Shown here: positions 33,750-43,170 of the stretch, piece after piece
Position numbering within the stretch: position 1 is the stretch's first letter
How the letters are laid out: every line of letters begins with the position of its first letter
NCBI GenBank assembly: GCA_040772085.1
Contig: JAXGYU010000001.1
Span: 806,001-870,000, forward strand
Reading direction: 5' to 3'
DNA: 64,000 nt
From: JAXGMV01 sp040772085
Lineage (GTDB): Bacteria > Chloroflexota > Anaerolineae > Anaerolineales > Anaerolineaceae
Translations under genes and position numbers: made by a program
The notes under the pieces: model-generated
What the model was told of the DNA's origin: nothing
What the model saw: only the letters and a program-made list of their open reading frames with translations
Database searches by the model: none

Positions 33750-35360
33750 ATGGAAATTGTTGGTAATGCTAGTGAACACGGTTTTGATGATGTGCAGCTA
33801 AAAAATGTTAAACGCGTCTTCTGGAGTCAATCGCCCGCCGAATTGGTGGAACATGCACTCGCCCGCAATGAAGGCATCCTCTCCTCTACTGGTGCCCTGG
33901 TCGTGGATACTGGTATTCACACTGGTCGTTCACCCAATGACAAGTTCTTCGTAAATTATGGCAATGATGACGACAAGATCCTCGATTGGGGTAAGGTCAA
34001 CAAGCCGATCTCACCCGAACATTTTGAGCGGCTGCACGCAAAATGCCTCGCCTATTTGCAAAACAAGGATCTCTTTGTCATGGATGTCAAAGTGGGTGCG
34101 GATCCTGCCCATACCGTTCCAGTCAGGGTCATTTCGGAGAAGGCCTGGGCGGCATTGTTCGCCAATGACCTTTTCATCCGCCTCACTGCGGAAGAGAAGA
34201 AAACACATAAGCCTGAATTGACGATCCTGCATTGCCCGGAGCTCACTGCCGATCCCGCAACTGACGGCACAGTCTCGGGCACTTTTGTTATCGCTAATCT
34301 GACAAAGAACCTCATCCTGATCGGCGGAACCAGTTATTGCGGCGAGATCAAGAAATCTGTATTCACCATCCTCAATTACCTGCTGCCCAAAGCCGGCGTC
34401 ATGCCCATGCATTGCTCAGCTAACCTGGGAAAGGATGGCGATGTAGCCATCTTCTTCGGTCTTTCGGGCACCGGTAAAACAACCCTCTCCTCCGATGTTG
34501 ACCGCCGGTTGATCGGAGATGATGAACATGGCTGGTCTGATAGCGGCGTTTTCAATTTTGAAGGCGGCTGCTACGCCAAAATGATCGATCTCAATCCGGA
34601 ATTTGAACCAATCATCTATGGAGCTACCCGCAGGTTTGGCACGGTCCTCGAAAATGTGATCCTCGATCCTGTAACTCGCGAACCTGATTTCTTCGACGGC
34701 TCACGCACAGAGAACACCCGGGGAGCGTATCCGATTTATTTTGTTGAGAACTATGTCCCTGAAGGCTACGGCGGTCACCCGACCAATGTATTCTTCCTGA
34801 CAGCGGACGCTTTTGGCGTCCTGCCTCCTATTGCCAAGCTGACTGAAGCGCAGGCGAAGTATTATTTCCTGGCTGGATACACCTCGAAATTAGCCGGCAC
34901 TGAAAAAGGCCTGGGTTCCGAACCGCAGGCGACATTCTCTGCCTGCTTCGGCGCGCCGTTTATGCCGCTGCATCCGAGTGTATATGCCAACTTGCTGGGT
35001 GAGAAAATCCGTGAACATAAAACCAATGTATGGCTGATCAACACGGGCTGGACCGGCGGACCCTATGGCGTCGGCAAACGCTTCAAACTGCCTTACACCA
35101 GGGCTATGGTGCGCGCGGCAATCCTGGGCGAGTTGAACAATGTGGAAACCGTGACAGACGAAATCTTTGGTTTACACCTGCCTGTTCATTGCCCCGGTGT
35201 ACCCGATGAGGTGCTGCAGCCGCAAATGACTTGGTCTGACAAGGCCGCTTATGTTGAGCAGGCGAAAAAGCTCGTCGAGCGTTTTGAGAAGAACTTCGAA
35301 CAATTCAAAGACTCTGTTGACGATGAGGTTGTGAAAGCGGGACCACGTCTAAGCAAATAA
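33750..35360 (+). CDS. pckA: Phosphoenolpyruvate carboxykinase (ATP)
   Basis: A 536-residue ATP-type PEPCK. Substrate and metal motifs are DTGIHTGRSPNDKF, the P-loop FFGLSGTGKTTLSSD (about residues 235-249), RRLIGDDEHGWSD, GVFNFEGGCYAK, and the late SKLAGTE and WLINTGWTGGPYGVGKR. It interconverts oxaloacetate + ATP and PEP + CO2 + ADP, for gluconeogenesis or, in fermenters, ATP-forming CO2 fixation. GGAG lies 6 bases before the chosen ATG; an ATG two codons upstream is too close to it. The 3' end overlaps the converging prepilin-peptidase-like gene by 12 bases. Confidence 0.96.
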   Translation: MEIVGNASEHGFDDVQLKNVKRVFWSQSPAELVEHALARNEGILSSTGALVVDTGIHTGRSPNDKFFVNYGNDDDKILDWGKVNKPISPEHFERLHAKCLAYLQNKDLFVMDVKVGADPAHTVPVRVISEKAWAALFANDLFIRLTAEEKKTHKPELTILHCPELTADPATDGTVSGTFVIANLTKNLILIGGTSYCGEIKKSVFTILNYLLPKAGVMPMHCSANLGKDGDVAIFFGLSGTGKTTLSSDVDRRLIGDDEHGWSDSGVFNFEGGCYAKMIDLNPEFEPIIYGATRRFGTVLENVILDPVTREPDFFDGSRTENTRGAYPIYFVENYVPEGYGGHPTNVFFLTADAFGVLPPIAKLTEAQAKYYFLAGYTSKLAGTEKGLGSEPQATFSACFGAPFMPLHPSVYANLLGEKIREHKTNVWLINTGWTGGPYGVGKRFKLPYTRAMVRAAILGELNNVETVTDEIFGLHLPVHCPGVPDEVLQPQMTWSDKAAYVEQAKKLVERFEKNFEQFKDSVDDEVVKAGPRLSK

Positions 35361-36026
35361 TTCGAACGCCAAAGTTAATACTTGTGCTGCAAATAGCGCC
35401 GGTGTTAACGCAACGACATCAATCGCCTGCCGGGTACTCTTACGGCGGGCGATTGCTATGCCGGCCAGAATTCCGGCAAAGATGATAAAGACAACGAAGA
35501 AAGTTGGCAGCATGACGGGCGCCAAGGTGAAGGACAAAATACTGCCGATGACGACATCTCCCCAGCCGAATGGTTGCAGCCCATTTTGTATTTGGCGGAA
35601 TCGCCGATAAAGTTCACCAAGACCAAACAGCGTAAGAAAGAACCCAAAACCCAATGCTGCTGAGAGCAGCACCAGCGAGATGGACTGACTGAGCCCACCT
35701 ACGAGGATGCCTACCGCCCCACCCCACAACTGCAGACCGCGGTAGATCCGGTGTTCCTTGAGGTCAATCAGCACGATCGCGAGCATCACGGTCAGAAATA
35801 GTGCCGAAGCAGCCTGCCCTGCTCCTCCTGAAAAGGCATTCTGATAAATGAACAGGGATGCAAACGCGATGAAAAAAGTAAACCCAATGCGCCTGTGGTC
35901 GTTGGAAAATTGTTTTCTTTGCTCTTTTGTTCTATTATCAGCGGTATAATAAGACAAGACGCGCAGGCTCACCCAGGTGATCCCCGCAGCGATGACTAGG
36001 TTAACAAATAGATTTATGATCGACAT
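35349..36026 (-). CDS. Prepilin peptidase-like (A24) membrane protein
   Basis: A 225-residue membrane protein with about seven helices. It carries the two aspartates of A24 aspartic peptidases: IVLIDLKEHRIYRGL (first Asp after a helix) and PFGWGDVVIGSIL (GxGD). The N-terminal cysteine-rich methylase domain of bacterial PilD is missing, so it resembles archaeal-type or minimal prepilin peptidases. It could process class III or type IV-like pilin leaders for pili or competence; comEA lies 18 kb away. A longer frame extends into the divergent helicase gene and is rejected: TAAAAT ends 7 bases before the chosen ATG, suggesting a leaderless mRNA. Confidence 0.8.
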   Translation of the reverse strand: MSIINLFVNLVIAAGITWVSLRVLSYYTADNRTKEQRKQFSNDHRRIGFTFFIAFASLFIYQNAFSGGAGQAASALFLTVMLAIVLIDLKEHRIYRGLQLWGGAVGILVGGLSQSISLVLLSAALGFGFFLTLFGLGELYRRFRQIQNGLQPFGWGDVVIGSILSFTLAPVMLPTFFVVFIIFAGILAGIAIARRKSTRQAIDVVALTPALFAAQVLTLAFELFA

Positions 36027-36033
36027 CGAATTT

Positions 36034-36039
36034 ATTTTA
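36034..36039 (-). promoter_or_regulatory. Extended -10 (TGA-TAAAAT) 7 nt before the A24 peptidase start
   Basis: On the minus strand TG-A-TAAAAT-AAATTCG-ATG. It occupies the 27-base gap to the divergent mrfA-like gene, whose own promoter must overlap it. Confidence 0.5.
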
Positions 36040-36053
36040 TCAGGCAGCAACCC

Positions 36054-38597
36054 GTGAATGTATTGCCAGGTGACAAAGTAGATCGGCTTTACGAACACTG
36101 GACACGTGATCCAGCCGTTCGCGATCAATTCTCTTCTGTGCGAGTGACCTCTCCGAGACAGGCCGCCATCACTCCCCTGCCCAAGGGCATCGATGCAGGT
36201 CTGGCGGATACTTTGGCTGCCATGGGCATATCCGCGTTCTATGCGCATCAGACGGAAGCATTCGCCAGGATTAAATCCGGACAAAATGTGGTCATCTCGA
36301 CGGGCACAGCCAGCGGGAAAACCCTTTGCTACAATTTGCCCGTCCTCGACACAATTCTGTCGACTAGATCAGCCAGCGCGCTCTACATCTACCCCACCAA
36401 AGCGCTCGCTCAGGACCAACAGCAGAAATTGATCGCGTTTGCCGAAGCAGCAGCGCCCTCAACCAGGAATCGCCTGCCAGCGAGCGCCATCTATGACGGC
36501 GACACGCCCACTCATAGCCGCAAGCAGATACGCGAAAAAGCTGGAATCATCCTGACCAACCCGGATATGCTACACGCTGGTATCTTGCCCTTCCACATGC
36601 TCTGGGAAAGGTTTCTGGAGCAGTTGAAATTTGTGGTGATCGATGAGGTCCACTATTACCGGGGAGTCTTTGGCTCTCATATCGCCAATGTGCTCAGACG
36701 CCTCAACCGCTTGTGCAGCTTTTATGGTACAACACCGCAATTTATTCTCACCTCAGCGACAATCGCGAACCCCATTCAACTGGCAGAAAGCATTACTGGA
36801 CAACCATTTGTCCTGATCGATAACGACGGCTCGCCGAAAGGCAGGAAGATATTCGCGTTTTACAACCCGCCGATCATCGATGAAAAGCTTGGCATTCGCA
36901 AATCCATCTATCCCGAGGCGGTTGAACTAGGTAAAGACCTGCTCAGAAATGATGTGCAAACGATCATGTTCACCAAATCACGGCGGTCGGTGGAGCTTCT
37001 ATACAGGGAACTGCAGTCCAGGTTCGGCAGGAATGTCGGCAATATTTCCAGCTATCGCAGTGGCTACCTGGCATCTGACCGGCGCAGGATCGAGAACGAC
37101 ATCCGCGAGAACAAGAGCAAACTGACAGTATCGACCAATGCGCTGGAGCTTGGAATTGATATTGGCGGGCTGGACGCCATTCTAATGCTCGGTTATCCCG
37201 GCACTATGGCAGCGACCAGGCAGCAATCAGGTCGTGCCGGCAGGAAGCAGGACACCTCCCTGGCTGTCCTGATGGCATCGCCGAACCCGCAGGATCAATA
37301 CCTGGTCAACCACCCGGAATACTTCTACGAGAAACCGGTCGAAAATGCCCTGATTAATCCGGACAATCTGCCAATTTTGTTGCAGCATTTGCAATGTTCC
37401 ATATTTGAGCTGCCCATAAGGCAAGGTGAGAATTTTGGCAGCCTGACCTTTGAGATGATCAAACCGATCCTCGATTATCTGGTTCAGATCAAGGCGGTTC
37501 ACCTTAGCGGCAACCGGTACCGCTGGGTCTCGAGCACACAACCAAGCACAACGGTGTCATTACGAACCGCTGAAAATACACGTATCAGCCTCTCGGTTAT
37601 TGAGGAGGGTCACCACTATCTGCTGGGAGATATCGACTACTCATCCGCGCTGTGGATGGTCCATCCTCAGGCGATCTACCTGCATGAGGGCGCTTCCTAT
37701 CGGGTAGAGGAGCTGGATCTGGAAGGATCGCGTGCGCTGCTCAATCCGCTTGACCCGGATTACTATACCGAGCCGATGCGCCAGACGAAGATCGAACTGA
37801 TCAAACTGCTGCAGGAAGTCCGTATGCCCCACGGCAGCCGCTATTACGGCGAAGTCAAGGTGAAAACCAGAGTGACGGGTTATAAAATGATCAACTGGGA
37901 GACGCGGACGGTGCTGGGCATGGCGCCACTCGACATGCCTGAGACGGAGCTTATCACTACCGCTGTCTGGTTCGCGATTGACCGGGAAATGGTTGACAAG
38001 CTCAAGGCTGCCGGCATGTGGAATAGTGATGATAATGATTACGGCTCCATCTGGCCCAACCAGCGGAAAAAAGCTCTGGAGAGGGATCGCTACACCTGCC
38101 AGCATTGCGGCATCAGCGGTGACAGGACGCCGCTGCATGTGCACCATATCGTTCCCTACCGCTTCAACGAAAGCAACAGCATGGTAAATGCCCTGGAAAA
38201 CCTGATCACGCTTTGCCCGGTTTGCCACGAACAAGCCGAGATGAAGCTGCGTATCCGCGGCGGTTTGACAGGCCTGGCTTACGCGCTGCAGAATATGAGT
38301 ACCCTGACCCTAATGTGTGATCCGGGAGACCTGGGGTCATTCGTTGAGCCAAACTCCGATCTTGCGGATGACAACGCGGTCGTTCTTTTCTATGACCTGG
38401 CGGCAGGCGGTATCGGCCTATCGGATACCTTCTTCTCGAAATATCAGGAGGTGTTCGACCAGACTGAAGAGCTGATCAGTCAATGCGCCTGTCTCGATGG
38501 CTGCCCCTCCTGCGTGGGTCCTGCAGGAGAAAATGGCATCGGTGGCAAGCAGATCAGCCTGGCTATCCTGAAGGCATTAATGGGTCGGGATGAATAA
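36054..38597 (+). CDS. mrfA: MrfA-type DNA repair helicase with an internal HNH nuclease domain
   Basis: An 847-residue SF2 helicase of the MrfA/YprA (Hrq1-like) family. Motifs: ISTGTASGKT (81-90), YIYPTKALAQDQ, LTNPDML, VIDEVHYY (195-202), LTSATIANP, SRRSVELL, STNALELGIDIGGLD and QQSGRAGRK. The C-terminus has the metal-binding domain with C811, C813, C817 and C820. Between the winged-helix region and this domain lies a complete HNH nuclease: C682-x2-C685, H695/H697/H698 in LHVHHIVPY, and C721-x2-C724-H725. B. subtilis MrfA acts with MrfB in mitomycin-lesion excision repair and has no HNH, as far as I know. The GTG start is weakly supported. The stop overlaps the mrfB start (ATGAATAA). Confidence 0.9.
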   Translation: MNVLPGDKVDRLYEHWTRDPAVRDQFSSVRVTSPRQAAITPLPKGIDAGLADTLAAMGISAFYAHQTEAFARIKSGQNVVISTGTASGKTLCYNLPVLDTILSTRSASALYIYPTKALAQDQQQKLIAFAEAAAPSTRNRLPASAIYDGDTPTHSRKQIREKAGIILTNPDMLHAGILPFHMLWERFLEQLKFVVIDEVHYYRGVFGSHIANVLRRLNRLCSFYGTTPQFILTSATIANPIQLAESITGQPFVLIDNDGSPKGRKIFAFYNPPIIDEKLGIRKSIYPEAVELGKDLLRNDVQTIMFTKSRRSVELLYRELQSRFGRNVGNISSYRSGYLASDRRRIENDIRENKSKLTVSTNALELGIDIGGLDAILMLGYPGTMAATRQQSGRAGRKQDTSLAVLMASPNPQDQYLVNHPEYFYEKPVENALINPDNLPILLQHLQCSIFELPIRQGENFGSLTFEMIKPILDYLVQIKAVHLSGNRYRWVSSTQPSTTVSLRTAENTRISLSVIEEGHHYLLGDIDYSSALWMVHPQAIYLHEGASYRVEELDLEGSRALLNPLDPDYYTEPMRQTKIELIKLLQEVRMPHGSRYYGEVKVKTRVTGYKMINWETRTVLGMAPLDMPETELITTAVWFAIDREMVDKLKAAGMWNSDDNDYGSIWPNQRKKALERDRYTCQHCGISGDRTPLHVHHIVPYRFNESNSMVNALENLITLCPVCHEQAEMKLRIRGGLTGLAYALQNMSTLTLMCDPGDLGSFVEPNSDLADDNAVVLFYDLAAGGIGLSDTFFSKYQEVFDQTEELISQCACLDGCPSCVGPAGENGIGGKQISLAILKALMGRDE

Positions 38598-39834
38598 CAG
38601 CCTTTTCAACGAAATGCTCGCCAAACTGCAGGCAATGGGCGTTGAACGCGGCGCTGAGCATTTGCGCGCGCCTGAAGAACCTGCTGCCAGCCGCACAATT
38701 GATCAGGTTGTCGATGGTGAGTTCGTCGTGAACGAATTTGGCAGGGTCTTCATCGTTGAGAAACGTCAACGGCTGCCTTTTGTGCACGGAGAGATAGAAC
38801 TCGTTCCGGGCAGCAGCAGTCCAAGTGAAATGATATCGAATGTGACTGGCATCAGCCACGGGCTGCGCTGGGAGAAGAAGCTGCTGTATTTCGATACCGA
38901 AACCAGTGGTTTATCCACAGGCGCCGGCACGTTCGTCTTCCTGTATGGCTTTGCCTATTTTGAAAATGATGAGCTGGTGCTCAGACAATATTTCATGCCC
39001 GATCCCGGTGAAGAAGGTGCCATCATACTGGAACTGGACAAGTTTCTGACACAGTTTGACATGGTTGTCTCCTTCAATGGCAAGTCGTTTGACGCGCCTA
39101 TTCTGAAGACCCGCTTCGCGCTGAATGGCTACCGGACACCGCTCGGTAAAATGGATCATCTTGATTTGCTCCATTACGCTCGCAGGATCTGGAAACTGCG
39201 CCTGCCCAGCCGGGCTCTCAAAGACCTGGAGCGGGAGATATTTCATTTTAGGCGAAGTGAAGACGAAGTACCTGGCTGGATGGTGCCGGTACTGTACACC
39301 GATTATCTGTTCTCTCAGGACGCAACACCGCTGAAGGGTGTTTTCTACCATAACCAGATCGATGTGCTCTCTCTGGCAGTGTTGCACCAGTACCTGGCGC
39401 GTCTCATGGAGGATCAGAACGCGCTGAAATCCTTACCGCTGGAGGACCGTTATTCAATCGCCAGGCTCTTCCGCTCCGTGGGTCTGTATTCATCCGCCAG
39501 TAGCCTGTTCCTGACATTAAGAGGCGACGAGCAGACGAATAGGTTGCATCTTTCTGCCATGCTGGAGCACGCCGCTATGCACAAACGCAACCATGAATGG
39601 GATGAAGCGGTTGAGTTATGGCAGCAAATCACTGAGGTCTTCGAGAGTCCTGAGGCGTTGATCGAATTGGCAAAATATCAGGAACACCGTGTTAAGGATT
39701 ACGCCGTTGCGTTAGAATTAAGTCAACAAGCAGCCGGTTTCTTCTCACGGCTTGGATCGAAAATTGAACTTGAAGAATGTGAGATCCGCTGCCGGCGTCT
39801 TGAGACCAAGATAAACCGGCGGACGAACGAATAA
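38590..39834 (+). CDS. mrfB: MrfB-like DEDDh exonuclease with C-terminal TPR region
   Basis: A 414-residue protein with a ribonuclease H-like exonuclease domain (about residues 95-270): LLYFDTETSGLSTGAGTFVF (DxE), VVSFNGKSFDAPILKTRF (second Asp), and YHNQIDVLSLAVL (His and final Asp). The C-terminal 140 residues are helical and TPR-like (AARLFRSVGLYSSASSLF-type repeats; WDEAVELWQQI, DYAVALELSQQAAGFF). This is the architecture of YprB/MrfB, the 3'-5' exonuclease partner of MrfA in lesion repair. Adjacency to the helicase with an 8-base overlap supports the pairing. Confidence 0.87.
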   Translation: MNNSLFNEMLAKLQAMGVERGAEHLRAPEEPAASRTIDQVVDGEFVVNEFGRVFIVEKRQRLPFVHGEIELVPGSSSPSEMISNVTGISHGLRWEKKLLYFDTETSGLSTGAGTFVFLYGFAYFENDELVLRQYFMPDPGEEGAIILELDKFLTQFDMVVSFNGKSFDAPILKTRFALNGYRTPLGKMDHLDLLHYARRIWKLRLPSRALKDLEREIFHFRRSEDEVPGWMVPVLYTDYLFSQDATPLKGVFYHNQIDVLSLAVLHQYLARLMEDQNALKSLPLEDRYSIARLFRSVGLYSSASSLFLTLRGDEQTNRLHLSAMLEHAAMHKRNHEWDEAVELWQQITEVFESPEALIELAKYQEHRVKDYAVALELSQQAAGFFSRLGSKIELEECEIRCRRLETKINRRTNE

Positions 39835-39845
39835 TAAGGAAACAT

Positions 39846-40112
39846 ATGGACAAAGTCGATTACGAACCTGTCTATACCGCACACGGTCAGCTCGAGGCAG
39901 AGAGCATTAAGGCATTTCTCGAGTCATTCGAGATACCGGCGATCATTATGCAGGAAAGTGTCGGTGTGACGTATGGGCTGACAATCGGCGCTCTCGGTGA
40001 AGCCCGGGTTTGCGTTCCTGAGACGATGGCAGAAACCGCGCGTGATTTTCTCAGGCGCATGTTAGCTGGCGAATTTGACGCCGATGGTCAGGACGCTTCA
40101 CTCCAGCTTTGA
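39846..40112 (+). CDS. DUF2007-type putative signal-transducing protein
   Basis: An 88-residue protein of the DUF2007 fold: YEPVYTAHGQLEAESIKAFLESFEIPAIIMQESVGV, then RVCVPETMAETARDFLRRM. The pattern (ligand-binding ferredoxin-like fold, often paired with nucleic-acid or membrane proteins) is widespread but its function is unknown. It lies 11 bases after mrfB with AATAAGGAAAC as ribosome binding site and is probably in the same operon. The 3' end overlaps the converging aminotransferase gene by 15 bases. Confidence 0.8.
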   Translation: MDKVDYEPVYTAHGQLEAESIKAFLESFEIPAIIMQESVGVTYGLTIGALGEARVCVPETMAETARDFLRRMLAGEFDADGQDASLQL

Positions 40113-40937
40113 CGTATGCAACTGAATATATTGCCAGAACCTATCTGACAGCAGTCGGGTGATGGCGCCTGGCTCTCCGGTGCCGACAGCCTGTCCATCA
40201 ATCTCGCTTACCGGCAGGACTGACCGGCTGGCGCTGGTGATGAATGCTTCCTGGCAGCTATCCATTTCCTGGTAACGGAAGGCATTGAAATCGATATGAA
40301 TGCCGGCGTGTTTCGCTTCAGCGAGCACGATCGAGCGTGTGATGCCTGAAAGGACATCTTCATCAGCAGTGTAGATCACATTGTCCCTGACGGCGAAAAA
40401 GTTACTTGACAAACCCTCTTTCAACCTGCCATTCTCATCGCGCATAATGACTTCATTGATCGATTTATCCAACCCGCTTCGGATATCGATAGCCTTGCTG
40501 AGGAATTCAGTCAGCTTTGCTTTGGGGTTTTCCCTGAGAAATTCCTTGGTAATCGCCTTCACTCCGAATTTGTAATCGTCAGCCGAGGGTGTTTTTAACA
40601 ATTCACTAGAAAGATAAACGTCTCCAATCTCATCGGTCAGATCGAGGGTCAATCTCAGTCTAAGATCCGTCGTGCTTTCAGAAATCAGTTGGCTGATTGT
40701 TTCCGATATCAGCCTTCTGGGCAGCACAATTCTTTTACCCTCCAACCGGGCAGAGCTTTCCAGTCTCTCATAATGCACTTCCATCGGAAATAACCGGTTG
40801 ACATAATAGGTGCGGAAGCTGGAGTACGCGCCGCCTGGCAATGCGGACGACAACGCGTCTAATGCGGCATATTTTGACGCCAGTTCGGTGAGCTCTTCAA
40901 CTGTCTGTGAGATCTTATAAAGTTTGATGGATGGCAT
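40098..40937 (-). CDS. Class IV (fold-type IV) PLP aminotransferase / lyase
   Basis: A 279-residue fold-type IV PLP enzyme similar to branched-chain or D-amino-acid aminotransferases and aminodeoxychorismate lyase. Recognisable parts are FRTYYVNRLFPMEVHYERLESSA, SKAIDIRSGLDKSINEVIM (candidate PLP lysine region), GRLKEGLSSNFFAV, VLSGITRSIVLAEAKHAGI and EAFITSASRSVLPV. The substrate cannot be decided. It starts 18 bases after the last molybdenum hydroxylase gene on the same strand and may be the terminal gene of that operon, which would suggest a role in handling an amino intermediate. Confidence 0.83.
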   Translation of the reverse strand: MPSIKLYKISQTVEELTELASKYAALDALSSALPGGAYSSFRTYYVNRLFPMEVHYERLESSARLEGKRIVLPRRLISETISQLISESTTDLRLRLTLDLTDEIGDVYLSSELLKTPSADDYKFGVKAITKEFLRENPKAKLTEFLSKAIDIRSGLDKSINEVIMRDENGRLKEGLSSNFFAVRDNVIYTADEDVLSGITRSIVLAEAKHAGIHIDFNAFRYQEMDSCQEAFITSASRSVLPVSEIDGQAVGTGEPGAITRLLSDRFWQYIQLHTSKLE

Positions 40938-40955
40938 GAACGTTGGGCAGCTTTC

Positions 40956-43169
40956 TTAACCTTGAGATTTTTTCAACGCATAGTATACCCGTTCAGCCGT
41001 GTATGGGAAGTCATCAATCCAGACCCCGATCGCGTCATGAATTGCCGCGGCAACAGCGGGGACGAATGGAATGTACGGCATCTCACCGACGCCGCGGGCG
41101 CCCCAGGGACCGTTCGGATCAGGGTACTCAAGGATGCGGGTCTCGACCCGATCAGGGATGTCCATGACTGTCGGTATCAGGTACTTGGAAAATGCGTCCG
41201 TTTTGGTGACACCGCCTTCCTGAATGTAGTTCTCCATCAGCCCATACCCCTGCGCCTGGACGATCGCCCCCTCCACCTGACCAACGATCAAAGCGGGATT
41301 GATTGCTTTGCCCACATCATCCGAACAAATCACGTCGAGAAGGCGCACCTCACCTGTGCGGCGGTTGACCGCAACGCGGACTGATTCCGCGACGTAGCCG
41401 TAGGCAAAATTCGGCGTGCAATGACCGTCATTTTTATCCATGGCAGTCGTCGCGGGAGGCCGGTATTGATATTCGCCTATCGCAGGCCGTTTCTCATCCT
41501 GCCATTCGCGCAATGCGGAATTCGCCGCACCGATGATCGAATTACCAGCCATAAAGGTCATCCTGGAAGCCGACGCGCTGCCTGAATCTTCTGTGAACGC
41601 CGTATCGCTCAGGACCAGCTCTACTTTTTCAGCAGGAATGCCCAGCGCGTTCGCGGCCATCTGCCTGAAAGCTGTATGCGCGCCCTGACCAACCTCTGAA
41701 CCGCTGTGATAGAGGATGGCTGATTCGATCTCGGCGTTACCGCGCAACTCCACTTTGGCTTTACACTGTTCCGGCGCGCCGAAGGAAAAGCCGATATTCT
41801 TATAGCCGCAGGCGAAGCCTATACCCTCAACCCAGATTTCCTGAGCAGCCTGTCTGGCGAGGGGTTTTCTCCAACTACCTGCTTCTTTCCGCCAGCCGCT
41901 CGCGTTGGCGCAATCCTGCACCACTTCACGTAATGAGATGCCAACCGGTATTTCACTTTTCACCGGCAAGCGGTCGCCGTCAACCATCAGGTTCTTCATC
42001 CGCAAAGCGACAGGGTCCATCCCCAGTTTCTCAGCCAGTTTGTTCATCTGCATCTCAGCGGCAAAGGCTGCCTGAGGTCCGCCAAAGCCGCGGAATGCGC
42101 CATTGGGGATGTTGTTGGTATAGACTGTTTTCGTCTCGACTTTGACATTCGGAATGCGGTAGGGGCCGGTAGCCAGCAGCGTGGCGTTACCCAGCACCTT
42201 GGTAGAGGTATAGGCATAGGCGCCGGCATCACTTACCAGTGACATCCGGGCGGCAACCAGCGTGCCGTCCTTCTTCGCGCCCCATTTCGCGTGAATGAAA
42301 TAGGGGTGCCGCTTATGATGCCCGATAATAGATTCGCGCCGGCTCCAGGTGATTTTGACAGGTCGTTCCAGCCCTTTTTCACGCAGTTTCATCACAGCGA
42401 GACCGAGCACGATCTGAACGCTCATGTCCTCTCGTCCGCCGAACGCGCCCCCGATGGCCGGGTAGATGACGCGCACCTGATCGGGTTCAAGACCCAAGGC
42501 GTGCGCGACCTGTAACTGGTCCTCATGCGTCCACTGCCCCGCGCAAACGACTGTCAGCCGGTTTTCCTCGTCGAAATAGGCAATGCCCGCTTCAGGCTGC
42601 AAATAGGCATGCTCCTGGACAGGGGTCTCATAATCTGATTCAATAATCACATCGGATGATGCAAATCCTGCCTCAACATCCCCATCCAGTATGCGATATT
42701 CCAGCAGCGTGTTCGTGCCGAAATCAGGATGGATCACGACCAGATCTTTTACCGCTTCCGTGACGTCCTCAATCACGGGCAGATCCAGGTAAGACACTTT
42801 GATCAAATCCAGCGCCTGTGTGGCTACACGCTCTGATTCAGCGACTACCAGCGCGATCTGGTCACCCAGGAAGCGTACGCGATCCGCGTACAGTTTTGAC
42901 GAACCGGGGCCGCAAAGCACCGGCTGATCATTCTTGATCAGGCCATATTCATTCACCGGCACATCACGGGCTGTGAGAACCAGCAGGACACCGGGCAGCT
43001 TCTGAGCTTCGCTGATATCCACTTCTTTGACGATGGCGTGTACCTTGTCCGAAAATTTGATTTTCAGATAGACCTGGTCAGGGTAGTTAATGTCGCCCGG
43101 GTATTGCGCGCTGCCAAGCACCTTTTGAAGCGCGTCCACACGAGGTTGTGATTTGCCTATACTCGCCAT
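40956..43169 (-). CDS. Molybdenum hydroxylase, Mo-binding large subunit (set B)
   Basis: A 737-residue xanthine dehydrogenase-family large subunit. Residues 15-130 are the aldehyde oxidase a/b hammerhead domain (VLGSAQYPGDI, LPGVLLVLTARDVP); then the Moco-binding domain with AGQWTHEDQLQ, GGAFGGREDM, NGAFRGFGGPQAAFAAEMQM, SEVGQGAHTAFRQMAA and the catalytic glutamate in GARGVGEMPYIPFVPAV (about E696). It should hydroxylate an N-heterocycle or aldehyde using water. Its partner, encoded one base upstream, supplies FAD and [2Fe-2S]. The ATG is preceded by GAGG; a longer frame upstream overlaps the partner gene and is spurious. Confidence 0.92.
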   Translation of the reverse strand: MASIGKSQPRVDALQKVLGSAQYPGDINYPDQVYLKIKFSDKVHAIVKEVDISEAQKLPGVLLVLTARDVPVNEYGLIKNDQPVLCGPGSSKLYADRVRFLGDQIALVVAESERVATQALDLIKVSYLDLPVIEDVTEAVKDLVVIHPDFGTNTLLEYRILDGDVEAGFASSDVIIESDYETPVQEHAYLQPEAGIAYFDEENRLTVVCAGQWTHEDQLQVAHALGLEPDQVRVIYPAIGGAFGGREDMSVQIVLGLAVMKLREKGLERPVKITWSRRESIIGHHKRHPYFIHAKWGAKKDGTLVAARMSLVSDAGAYAYTSTKVLGNATLLATGPYRIPNVKVETKTVYTNNIPNGAFRGFGGPQAAFAAEMQMNKLAEKLGMDPVALRMKNLMVDGDRLPVKSEIPVGISLREVVQDCANASGWRKEAGSWRKPLARQAAQEIWVEGIGFACGYKNIGFSFGAPEQCKAKVELRGNAEIESAILYHSGSEVGQGAHTAFRQMAANALGIPAEKVELVLSDTAFTEDSGSASASRMTFMAGNSIIGAANSALREWQDEKRPAIGEYQYRPPATTAMDKNDGHCTPNFAYGYVAESVRVAVNRRTGEVRLLDVICSDDVGKAINPALIVGQVEGAIVQAQGYGLMENYIQEGGVTKTDAFSKYLIPTVMDIPDRVETRILEYPDPNGPWGARGVGEMPYIPFVPAVAAAIHDAIGVWIDDFPYTAERVYYALKKSQG

Positions 43170-43170
43170 T

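Noticed and set aside
37641..38234. 197-codon open frame on the minus strand
   Set aside because: Antisense to the MrfA-HNH helicase region; only a shadow of high-GC codon positions.
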